This document shows positions 36,356-44,950 of a stretch of DNA of 64,000 nt, in pieces (the stretch's first letter is position 1; the number at the start of each line of letters is the position of its first letter). The translations under genes and the position numbers were made by a program. Below the pieces are notes generated by a model. The model saw only the letters and a list, made by a program, of their open reading frames with translations, did not search any database and was not told where the DNA came from. This DNA is from MED-G20 sp038108155. GTDB taxonomy: Bacteria; Bacteroidota; Bacteroidia; Flavobacteriales_D; Parvicellaceae. Location of the stretch: assembly GCA_038108155.1 (NCBI GenBank), contig JAYNHP010000005.1:7557-71556 (forward strand), written 5' to 3'.

Positions 36356-39300
36356 TTAAAATTTTAAATTTAGGTTAAACCCGATTTGTCTTACAGCAGG
36401 ATAAGCTCCTGATTGATTTCCTTGTATATTTCCAGCACTCAGACCCGCTTCTGGATCAGTATGAGGTGATTTTTTAAATAGGATAGCTAAATTCCTTCCC
36501 ATTAACCCAATATCTAAACCTTGAATACCTTTTGGTAATTTGTCTTTAGGAAGTGAGTAAGAAAGAGAAACTTGTCTTAATTTAATATAAGTCGCATCAT
36601 AAACATGCATAGCATTAGGAGCATGTCTCCAAGCTATAGCATTATTGTAGTGACCCATGTAACCACTGACTGTATTTTCTTCTGTTGAAGCAGAAGTATT
36701 TATACTTCCATCATCATTATAAACTGCAGTTACACCTGTTATCTCAATACCACCACCATCAGCAATAGAATTTCTAACAGGATTACCATCATCATTAGTT
36801 CCAGCTGTTAAATCATAAATACCAGTTCCATATCCATACCAAGTATCTAATGAGAAAAAGCTACCCCCCCATTGCATATCAATTAATGCACTAGCAGTTA
36901 TGTTTTTGTATGTGAAGGTATTTGTAAGTCCTCCTGTCCAGTCTGGCAAAATATTTCCTATTACTTCTGGAAGAGCGGTTTTAGCATATCCAACACCATA
37001 TGGAAATTCATCATATACACCATCTCCATCAGTATCATTAGCTCCATAATCTCCGTGAGGAACAACTATTTTATCTCCGTTGTCATTATATACAAAATTT
37101 GTTCCTTTAATAGCTCCATAAGATTCTCCTACAGCTGCATTAACTGTTATTCCGCCTTGTACAGATGCGAGAACATAATTATCAACACCATCTCTTAGTG
37201 ACTTGACTTCATTAATATTTCGAGCCCAATTTAGTCTTGCATTCCATGTAAAATCACCTGATTTAACAATATCTGCATAAGCTTGAATTTCAATTCCTCT
37301 ATTATTGATGCTTCCTGCATTTACATACTGGAAATAAGTACCAGAAGCAGAAGATGATCTAATAGCCAAAATTTGGTTGTCTGTTGTTGCATCATAAAAA
37401 GTTAAATCCAAACCAAGTTTGTTGTTAAAAAACTTATTTTCAAGTCCTAGCTCGAGACTTGTAGTATTTTCTGGGCTCAAATTGCTATTTAACCCAGTAT
37501 TTGGAGCACTTGCTAGAGTTGTTCCTGCAAATGGAGTTCCAATTGAATATACATTTTGTAAACTTTGCATTGGTGCATCGTTACCTACTTGAGCATAATT
37601 TAATCTAAGTTTTCCGTAATCCCATCCTGATATATCGGCTAATTCAGTCCAAATTAAACTTGCAGTTGCAGCAGGATAGAAAAAAGAATTATTATCAGAT
37701 GGTAAAGTTGAACTGATATCATATCTTCCTGAAAGATCTAAATATAAAAATCTGTCATATGCTAAAGTAGCTCTTCCTAAGTATCCATCAACTGCTCTTT
37801 GGCGATCAAATTCTGTAGGAGCTTCTGGAGTGTTAACACTATTGCTGAAAGAATAGACTCCAGGTACAACTAGACCTCCATTTGTAGACCCGTCAGTTAC
37901 TATTTCAGAAGACCTTCTTATATTAGTTCCGACCATTCCAAAAAGATTTAATTTTTCATTTAAGTCTTTGTCAAAATTTAAAAATAAATCGTAGTTTCTT
38001 TCATAATAGGATTTTGTATATTTTCTATATGATGGAACATCAACGGATTGAAAACCAATTCTTTCTTCTCTCAATTCAGAAAAATTATCATTGGTAATTC
38101 GTCCCATAATATTAAAAACGTCGTTAATCTCATAGTTCAAAACAACATTTCCAATAAATCTATCTCTTGAGTCAGTGGAAAAGTTCTGATGTCTCATATA
38201 ATATGGATTATCAAAATAATGTGGCTTATCTCTTTTATTAGGATCGTCAGAATATGCGAATCCATAAGCATTCCAAGATAGATTGTTGTTATTAAGTTCA
38301 TAGGCTTCTTTTTGTGCTAGCATATCTACACTCACATCGTACCATTGTCTAAAAGACTGATTGACATTTCTATTATCATATCCTGTTCCAAATCTTCCCG
38401 TTCCTTCATTTCTTACATATTGCATCGAAGAACTAAATTTAAGTTTGTCACTTAAATCGTAGCTAACGTTTAATGAAGCATTGTTTCGTCTTAAATTACT
38501 GTTAGGCAATATTCCTTTATTGAACATGTCTGTAACAGAAAACCTGTAACTACCATTATCATTAGACCCATCTAAGGCTACAGAATTTGTAGTCATAACA
38601 GATGTTTCGTAAAATGTGGTTGGGTCGTTTGCTGAAGCTTGATAAGGCTGTGCTTGCAAATAGGTAGGTAATTCAGGATGGACTGATTCCCAGGTTAAAA
38701 GGTTGTCAATTTGATCAAAACCTAGACCATAAGAAGCGTCATCTCCCATTGGGGTCGCAAGTGCATCAGCAACTCCATCACCATCAAGATCAATTTCTTC
38801 AACATAACCATTTACAATTTCACCATTAAATGCAGTGTCAGGGCCATAATATTGCCCATAACCTGCTCCATACTCATTTTGATAAGTAGGCATTGTATTT
38901 TTGTTAATCATTCCAATTGTTGTATTATGAGAAACGGAAACGCCTATACCTTTCTTTTTTGAACCTTTTTTTGTGGTAATTAAAACAACTCCATTTGCAG
39001 CTCTAGCTCCGTAAAGTGCCGAAGCAGCAGCTCCTTTAAGAACAGAAACATTTTCAATATCTTGAGGGTTGATATCCATAGCTGCATTACCATAATCGAA
39101 ACCCCCTCTACCAGTTTGTTGGTTAGAGGTATTTGTTATGTCATTGCTTATAGGAATACCATCAACTACAAATAATGGTTGATTGTTCCCTGATATTGAA
39201 GTGTAACCCCTAATAATAACATTAGCTGAACCCCCCATTGTACCGCTGTTTTTAATTTGGGCACCAGCAACTTGTCCAGAAAGAGTACTCATAAAGTTTA

Positions 39301-39694
39301 CATCTTTTTGAGCTGCTAAACTCTCTCCATCTACAGTTTGAGTCGAGTAACCAATTGATTTTTTATCTCTTGATATACCTAATGCAGTAACAACTACTTC
39401 ATCCATTACAATACCTTCAGACATTGTAACATTTAAAGAATTTTTTCCTTCGATTGCTATTTCTTGTGTTTTATATCCTACAAATGAAAATACTAATGTA
39501 CCATTAGCATCTGATTCAATTGTATATTTTCCTTCACCATTTGTTACAGTTCCAGATGAAGTTCCTTTTACCTTAACGCTTACGCCAGGCAACCCAGAAC
39601 CATCATTATCTGAAACAATACCAGAAATGTTTTGAGACTGTCCATAAATTAATGTACAGGTCCCAATCATTAAGATTGTTATTAATTTTTTCAT
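36356..39694 (-). CDS. SusC/RagA-family TonB-linked outer-membrane transporter (pair 1)
   Basis: A 1112-aa SusC. Signal peptide MKKLITILMIGTCTLIYGQ; carboxypeptidase-regulatory-like domain (about 22-95, ISGIVSDNDGSGLPGV); TonB-box-like MDEVVVTALG; plug domain with VDGIPI and NPQDIENVSVLKGAAASALYG; then a ~22-strand barrel ending in QIGFNLNLKF with the final aromatic typical of BAM substrates. It imports a large ligand captured by the SusD-like partner downstream. It diverges from a second SusC gene across a repeat-rich intergenic region. Confidence 0.95.
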   Translation of the reverse strand: MKKLITILMIGTCTLIYGQSQNISGIVSDNDGSGLPGVSVKVKGTSSGTVTNGEGKYTIESDANGTLVFSFVGYKTQEIAIEGKNSLNVTMSEGIVMDEVVVTALGISRDKKSIGYSTQTVDGESLAAQKDVNFMSTLSGQVAGAQIKNSGTMGGSANVIIRGYTSISGNNQPLFVVDGIPISNDITNTSNQQTGRGGFDYGNAAMDINPQDIENVSVLKGAAASALYGARAANGVVLITTKKGSKKKGIGVSVSHNTTIGMINKNTMPTYQNEYGAGYGQYYGPDTAFNGEIVNGYVEEIDLDGDGVADALATPMGDDASYGLGFDQIDNLLTWESVHPELPTYLQAQPYQASANDPTTFYETSVMTTNSVALDGSNDNGSYRFSVTDMFNKGILPNSNLRRNNASLNVSYDLSDKLKFSSSMQYVRNEGTGRFGTGYDNRNVNQSFRQWYDVSVDMLAQKEAYELNNNNLSWNAYGFAYSDDPNKRDKPHYFDNPYYMRHQNFSTDSRDRFIGNVVLNYEINDVFNIMGRITNDNFSELREERIGFQSVDVPSYRKYTKSYYERNYDLFLNFDKDLNEKLNLFGMVGTNIRRSSEIVTDGSTNGGLVVPGVYSFSNSVNTPEAPTEFDRQRAVDGYLGRATLAYDRFLYLDLSGRYDISSTLPSDNNSFFYPAATASLIWTELADISGWDYGKLRLNYAQVGNDAPMQSLQNVYSIGTPFAGTTLASAPNTGLNSNLSPENTTSLELGLENKFFNNKLGLDLTFYDATTDNQILAIRSSSASGTYFQYVNAGSINNRGIEIQAYADIVKSGDFTWNARLNWARNINEVKSLRDGVDNYVLASVQGGITVNAAVGESYGAIKGTNFVYNDNGDKIVVPHGDYGANDTDGDGVYDEFPYGVGYAKTALPEVIGNILPDWTGGLTNTFTYKNITASALIDMQWGGSFFSLDTWYGYGTGIYDLTAGTNDDGNPVRNSIADGGGIEITGVTAVYNDDGSINTSASTEENTVSGYMGHYNNAIAWRHAPNAMHVYDATYIKLRQVSLSYSLPKDKLPKGIQGLDIGLMGRNLAILFKKSPHTDPEAGLSAGNIQGNQSGAYPAVRQIGFNLNLKF

Positions 39695-39714
39695 TTTATT
39701 ACGATTTGTTAATG

Positions 39715-39737
39715 TTTGTTAACATAAACTTAACAAA
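39715..39737. repeat. Inverted repeat TTTGTTAA-N7-TTAACAAA upstream of susC (pair 1)
   Basis: Perfect 8-bp arms with a 7-bp spacer, 21 bp from the susC start. A further copy of the left arm at 39705-39712 is exactly one helical turn away. It could be an operator for the minus-strand susC-susD pair or a weak leader hairpin. Confidence 0.5.
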
Positions 39738-40015
39738 AAATTAAACAAAACACACATTAAAATACAAAATATTATGCATTTGTTGCATTAGTGTGATATA
39801 TACAATATTTAAATGGAATTGAATATATCTTAGGTTTTTAAGAGCCTTTGACAGAGATACTAATATTTAATTTAATTGTTTTTTTGGGCATTCTTAAACA
39901 TAGTATCTAACTTTAGAAAAATAATTGACTACAATTTGATTTTCAAAATTTGTTGAGATAATTAAAAAACTTTATTTTAATTGTCTAACAAATTTTATAT
40001 ATACATATTATAATT

Positions 40016-40029
40016 TGTGTAATTACACA
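40016..40029. promoter_or_regulatory. 14-bp perfect palindrome TGTGTAATTACACA
   Basis: Perfect dyad symmetry with TGTG/CACA ends, 132 bp before the plus-strand susC start. The TGTG half-sites recall CRP/FNR-type binding sites, but no regulator gene is encoded nearby, so the factor is unknown. Confidence 0.45.
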
Positions 40030-40090
40030 GAACAAAAAGTAATTATTTCATAGTTTTACAGATTGGGAATTAAAAAATTTTATTGCTTTG

Positions 40091-40103
40091 TGTATATTAT
40101 ACA
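40091..40103. promoter_or_regulatory. 13-bp palindrome TGTATATTATACA with adjacent AATATTATGCAT repeat
   Basis: The dyad TGTATA-T-TATACA overlaps the start of the second AATATTATGCAT copy and lies 58 bp before the plus-strand susC ATG, a position suited to repressor or activator binding. Confidence 0.4.
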
Positions 40104-40160
40104 ATATTATGCATACATTTATTTATTAATTTAAAACTAACAGCTTATTAAACTTACATC

Positions 40161-43100
40161 ATGTTGAAAAAATTCTTACTCTTAATTTCAGTTGTTTTTA
40201 GTATTAACTTTATAGCACAAAACAGCAGTATATCGGGAACTATTAAAGACGACGCTACAGGACTTGGGATTCCTTTTGCTACCATACAAATAAAAGATAC
40301 CGATAAGGGTACCACAACTGATATAGACGGAAAATTTAATATTAAAGCTGAAACTAATCAGATATTAGTCATAAAAATGGTTGGTTATGTTACTAAAGAA
40401 ATGTTAGTAGAAGGTTCTGGAAACTTTGATATTAATATGAAAAATGAGACACTTAAAGAAGTAGTTGTTGTTGGATATGGATCTCAAGAATCTGAAGATG
40501 TTACTGGATCCATTGTACAAGTAGATTCCAAACAGATAATGCAAACAGCTGTAGCTGGAACTGCTGATGCTCTTCAAGGAAGAGCAGCAGGTGTCGAAGT
40601 AGTCAATAGCAATGGAGCTCCTGGGTCTAATACTGAAGTTAGAATAAGGGGATTAGGCTCTATAAATGGATCTCCTGTTTTATATGTTGTTGATGGAATG
40701 CCCTTGGACGGAGCTGCGGTTAATGCAATTGCCCCTCAGGACATAGCAACAATTGATATTTTGAAAGATGCATCCGCTGCAGCCATTTATGGGGCAAGAG
40801 CAGCCGGTGGGGTAATTTTAATAACTACTAAAAGAGGTCAAACAGGTAAGCCTAAAGTGACTTTTGATAGCTATTATGGTGTACAGTCACTCATTAAAAA
40901 AATGGATATGATGAATGCTAGGGATAATGCTACGGCATTTAATTATGCAGATGCTGTTAGGGGCGAAACGCCTGATGCAGATTTTGCAGATCCCGATGCT
41001 TTAGGGAATGGTACTGACTGGCAAGACTTGCTTTTCCCGGGTGGATCCATGTACAATGCACATGTTAATATTTCTGGTGGGTCTGAAAAAGCAACTTACT
41101 CTGTTTCTTTAGATTATTTTGATGAAAAAGGAGTAGTACCGTCTACTTTTTACAAACGATATTCTTTTAGAAATAATCTAGACTTTGAGCTCTCTAAAAA
41201 AATAAAAGTTGGTACTAGTATGAGTTTGGTTCGAGATGGTGGAAAAGGAACCTCTTTCAATGGAGACAGGCCTGAAAATAGTATTTTATTAGCTGCAATG
41301 TCCATGGACCCTACTATTACTCCGACAACTCCTTACACTACATTCCCTGACACATTGACCTTAGTCCCTGAAGATCACGAACTTTACAGTGCCACAGATT
41401 CTTTAGCTTGGATGAATACTCCAAGAGGAAATACAGGAAATCCACTAGCTGCCTTACATAGAAACGGCACTCAATATGGCATGACTTGGACTGATAAACT
41501 TTTAACCAATAATTATATTGAATTTAAACCATTTGAATGGCTAAAAATAAAAAGTATTATTGGGTGTGACTATTCAGTCCAAAATGGTTGGTACTACAAT
41601 CCAATTTTTTATATAGACGCTACCGATAAAAATGATATTGATGGATTTGGAAATAATTATAACAAATGGTTTTCTTGGAACTGGGAAAATACTGTCCAAA
41701 TAGACAAAAGTTTTGGGAACCATACATTTTCTTTGCTTGGGGGAACTTCTGCATATGACTGGGATAATAGAAATTATGGTTTTAACAAATCTTATTTGGG
41801 TGGTTCCGTTAATAACGAAATAACCTCAAACATGCTTTTAAGTAATACTGGGACAATTAATACTGCTTATAATGAAGGTTACAGCGGATTTAGCTACAGA
41901 AGATACGCTTCTGTATTTGGAAGATTAAATTATGAATACAACGATCTTTACTTTTTTACTGGTACTTTAAGAAGAGATGGTTCTTCAAGATTTGGTTCTG
42001 CTGAGAAGTTTGGTATTTTCCCTGGTTTTTCTGCTGGATGGAAAATTCATAATGAAAAATTCTTTAAAAACCTACAAAAGAACAGTGGTTTAGATTTTAT
42101 AAGTTTTTTAAAGTTTAGAGGAGGCTATGGAGAAATTGGAAATAGTGAGCCAGCTGGAGATTTTGCTTACAATGGTACTACGTCTATTAATAATAGCGCT
42201 GTAATTTTTGGTCCTGACGGTACGCAAACCCAAATATCGGGATCTACTGTGGATTATGTTCCAAATCCATACTTAAGATGGGAAACTATCGGAATGACCA
42301 ACCTAGCTCTAGACGCAGGATTCTTTAAAAATAAATTATGGGTTACTGCGGAATACTATATTAAAACTACATCTGATATGATTATGGGAAATCCAAATAT
42401 TCTTACTGCATGGGGAGTTGGAGGAGCTGCAAACACTAATATTGGGTCTATGGAAAACAAAGGTTTCGACTTCTCATTAAGTTATCAAAAATTGGAAGGT
42501 GAATTAAATTATTCTATCTCCACTAACATAAGTAGAGTGTCTAATAAAATTACCAAGCTGTTGGGAGACGAATCCTTTGTAATACAAGGTGGGAGTTTTC
42601 ATGCTATGGAATACTATACTAGGACTATTGTAGGTAGCCAAGTTGGTGAATTTTGGGGTTACGAATCCGATGGAATCTTCCAATCTCAAGATGAAGTAGA
42701 TGCATTAACATATGTCGACGACAACGGACTTACACAACTTACTTACGGATCATCTGTTGGGCCAGGCGATTACAGATATGTTGACCAAAATGGTGATGGT
42801 CAGTTGAATGAGGAAGATAAAGTCAAAATAGGTTCTCCTTACCCAGACTTCACTATGGGAATCACTGGAGATATATCCTATAAAGGTTTTGACTTCAATT
42901 TATTTATGTACTGGAGTTATGGAAATGAAATTTTTAATACTGTTAAAGTATTTACCGAAACGCCTTATGAGCAAACCAACATGTCAAGCTATATGCTTAC
43001 CGATGCCTGGAGACCTGATAACACAAGTGCTACCATTGCGCAGTTGGGTGGTGACAGACAAAATAATTACTCTAGATCTTCTGATATGTTTATTGAAGAT

Positions 43101-43343
43101 GGCTCCTTTTTAAGATTTAAAAATATTTCTTTGGGATATACTATTCCAGAAAATCTTTCTAGAAAGGCTAATATAGAAAAATTAAGATTTTATGTAGCTC
43201 TTCAAAACTATTTTACAATTACAAAATACTCTGGCCGAGATCCTGAACTTGGTAGTACGTGGGGAGTTTTTGTACAGAAGGCAGACTTAGGGAATTATAC
43301 CATTCCTAAAACATTAAATTTTGGAATTAACGCAACATTTTAA
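40161..43343 (+). CDS. SusC/RagA-family TonB-linked outer-membrane transporter (pair 2)
   Basis: A 1060-aa SusC with a signal peptide (to IAQ), a regulatory-like domain (SISGTIKDDATGLGIPFA), the TonB-box region KEVVVVGYGSQ, a plug (YVVDGMPLDGA, ATIDILKDASAAAIYGARA) and a barrel ending LNFGINATF. It is a typical polysaccharide-utilisation-locus transporter. A SusD follows after 10 bp and a GH5 enzyme after that, so the ligand is probably a beta-glucan or related oligosaccharide; this is inferred from the enzyme. Confidence 0.96.
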   Translation: MLKKFLLLISVVFSINFIAQNSSISGTIKDDATGLGIPFATIQIKDTDKGTTTDIDGKFNIKAETNQILVIKMVGYVTKEMLVEGSGNFDINMKNETLKEVVVVGYGSQESEDVTGSIVQVDSKQIMQTAVAGTADALQGRAAGVEVVNSNGAPGSNTEVRIRGLGSINGSPVLYVVDGMPLDGAAVNAIAPQDIATIDILKDASAAAIYGARAAGGVILITTKRGQTGKPKVTFDSYYGVQSLIKKMDMMNARDNATAFNYADAVRGETPDADFADPDALGNGTDWQDLLFPGGSMYNAHVNISGGSEKATYSVSLDYFDEKGVVPSTFYKRYSFRNNLDFELSKKIKVGTSMSLVRDGGKGTSFNGDRPENSILLAAMSMDPTITPTTPYTTFPDTLTLVPEDHELYSATDSLAWMNTPRGNTGNPLAALHRNGTQYGMTWTDKLLTNNYIEFKPFEWLKIKSIIGCDYSVQNGWYYNPIFYIDATDKNDIDGFGNNYNKWFSWNWENTVQIDKSFGNHTFSLLGGTSAYDWDNRNYGFNKSYLGGSVNNEITSNMLLSNTGTINTAYNEGYSGFSYRRYASVFGRLNYEYNDLYFFTGTLRRDGSSRFGSAEKFGIFPGFSAGWKIHNEKFFKNLQKNSGLDFISFLKFRGGYGEIGNSEPAGDFAYNGTTSINNSAVIFGPDGTQTQISGSTVDYVPNPYLRWETIGMTNLALDAGFFKNKLWVTAEYYIKTTSDMIMGNPNILTAWGVGGAANTNIGSMENKGFDFSLSYQKLEGELNYSISTNISRVSNKITKLLGDESFVIQGGSFHAMEYYTRTIVGSQVGEFWGYESDGIFQSQDEVDALTYVDDNGLTQLTYGSSVGPGDYRYVDQNGDGQLNEEDKVKIGSPYPDFTMGITGDISYKGFDFNLFMYWSYGNEIFNTVKVFTETPYEQTNMSSYMLTDAWRPDNTSATIAQLGGDRQNNYSRSSDMFIEDGSFLRFKNISLGYTIPENLSRKANIEKLRFYVALQNYFTITKYSGRDPELGSTWGVFVQKADLGNYTIPKTLNFGINATF

Positions 43344-43353
43344 TTAAATAATT

Positions 43354-44928
43354 ATGAAAAACTTTAAAAAACTTTTATGCTTTATTATCGTCTTTGTTAG
43401 TGCATCTTGCAGCAAAGAATGGTTAGAACTAGAACAGCCTGGAAACAATGACAAGCCCTATTTTGTAGATGCAGGTAGTGCATATGAAGCGGTAATTGCA
43501 GCATACGATGTTCAAGCTTGGAGAATGAATGTAGTTTCTCTTTGGGCAGTAGGATCGGTAATGTCTGATGATGCTGTTAAAGGCGGAGAAAGTAATGGTG
43601 ATCAGCAGGGTATGTACGATTGCATGAATTTTAATGCTACTCCTAATACAGATGTTCCTTCTTGGATATGGGGTGATTTGTATAGAATGATAGCAAGAGC
43701 AAGTTTTGCTGTTGATATTATGATAGAACAAGATGCAAGTGGAGAATATAAAATTCCTATGGATTTGGATTTGAGAAACAGATTTATTGCTGAATGTAGA
43801 TTTCTTAGAGGCTATTGCTATTTTAGATTGGTGAGAAATTTTGGGGGTGTAATGCTCTATACTTCTGCTGAAGACGATGGTACTACCCATGGTTCAGACC
43901 TTTCTAATGTTAGGGCAAATCCTGAGGAAGTTTACGCTCAGGTAGAGGCAGATTTATTATTTGCATCTCAATATTTACCTGCTACTGTGCCTTTAGCAGA
44001 ACAAGGAAGGGCTACTAAAGGAGCTGCTGATGGACTTTTAGCAAAAGCTTATTTATACCAAGAAAAATGGGGACAAGCAAAAGCTCAATGTGAGGCAGTT
44101 GTAAATTCAGGATTGTATGGATTAGAACCTAACTATGGAGATATTTTTAGCTCTGCGAAACAATGGGGGCAAGAAGTAGTTTATTCTTTACACATGGTAG
44201 AGGACCCTGATGGTAATTGGGGAGAACATGAAGGCTCTTGGTTAAGTATTTGGTTTGGAGATAGAGACATGGGATGGGGATATGGATTTAGATGTCCAAC
44301 TACTGACTTTATTAATGCCTTTGAACCTGGTGACGATAGGTTGGATGCTAGCGTTGTATTTGATGGAGAATCCATCCCTGGTGTTTTTGGTGGAGCTCCA
44401 CATGATTTTACCGGCGGGAGCTGGAATCCTCCAACTGGATTTATGGGACAAAAATATTTAATTCCTGATAGTGAAAGACCCGTAACGGCAGATTGTAACG
44501 GTAATTTAGATTATATTTTTTTAAGATATGCTGACGTTCTTTTAATGCATGCTGAGGCTTCTATGGAACTAGGTGATGATGCTAGTGCTATTAGCTCTCT
44601 AAATCTTGTAAGAAATAGAGCCGGGTTAAGTGATTATGATCCTAGTTCACCAGTTATTTCTACATATAAAGAAACATCACTTTTAGGACATGGACCATTG
44701 AAAGCTAGTATTTATCACGAACGAAGAGTTGAATTAGGTCTTGAAAGCGATCGTTTTTATGATTTAGTAAGATGGGGAGATGCAGCTACTGTGCTTCAAA
44801 ATTTTGATGACAATGGTCAAACTTATGGGAAAAACAACTTTGTTTCAGGATGTAGTGAACTATTGCCTATTCCAGCTGGAGATATTAGTGCTTCAAATGG
44901 TGCAATTGAACAAAATCCTTGCTATTAA
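43354..44928 (+). CDS. SusD/RagB-family glycan-binding outer-membrane lipoprotein (pair 2)
   Basis: A 524-aa classical SusD: lipobox VSASC (C19), the TPR-like region with RNRFIAECRFLRGYCYFRLVRNFGG (split across helices), RATKGAADGLLAKAYLYQEKW, and the C-terminal HERRVELGLESDRFYDLVRWG motif that marks the family. It captures glycan at the surface and hands it to the SusC encoded 10 bp upstream. The GH5 gene starts 22 bp downstream, which makes a three-gene operon. Confidence 0.96.
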   Translation: MKNFKKLLCFIIVFVSASCSKEWLELEQPGNNDKPYFVDAGSAYEAVIAAYDVQAWRMNVVSLWAVGSVMSDDAVKGGESNGDQQGMYDCMNFNATPNTDVPSWIWGDLYRMIARASFAVDIMIEQDASGEYKIPMDLDLRNRFIAECRFLRGYCYFRLVRNFGGVMLYTSAEDDGTTHGSDLSNVRANPEEVYAQVEADLLFASQYLPATVPLAEQGRATKGAADGLLAKAYLYQEKWGQAKAQCEAVVNSGLYGLEPNYGDIFSSAKQWGQEVVYSLHMVEDPDGNWGEHEGSWLSIWFGDRDMGWGYGFRCPTTDFINAFEPGDDRLDASVVFDGESIPGVFGGAPHDFTGGSWNPPTGFMGQKYLIPDSERPVTADCNGNLDYIFLRYADVLLMHAEASMELGDDASAISSLNLVRNRAGLSDYDPSSPVISTYKETSLLGHGPLKASIYHERRVELGLESDRFYDLVRWGDAATVLQNFDDNGQTYGKNNFVSGCSELLPIPAGDISASNGAIEQNPCY

Positions 44929-44950
44929 AGTATTTTAATATATTTCTTTC

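Larger units (their letters stand above)
39695..40160. promoter_or_regulatory. Repeat-rich divergent control region between two susC genes
   Basis: No gene is visible in these 466 bp; every frame is short and the base composition is strongly AT. It must hold the promoters for both sus operons, although I found no exact TAnnTTTG box for either. Distinct elements: TTTGTTAA at 39705 and 39715 (10 bp apart) with an inverted copy at 39730-39737; a 12-bp direct repeat AATATTATGCAT at 39768-39779 and 40103-40114; palindromes TGTGTAATTACACA (40016-40029) and TGTATATTATACA (40091-40103). These look like operator sites. Confidence 0.55.

Noticed and set aside
43429..43890. 153-aa open frame antisense to the susD gene of pair 2
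   Set aside because: It lies wholly within a well-supported SusD gene, has low-complexity Ser/Ile-rich composition and no recognisable domain; it is a shadow of biased codon use.
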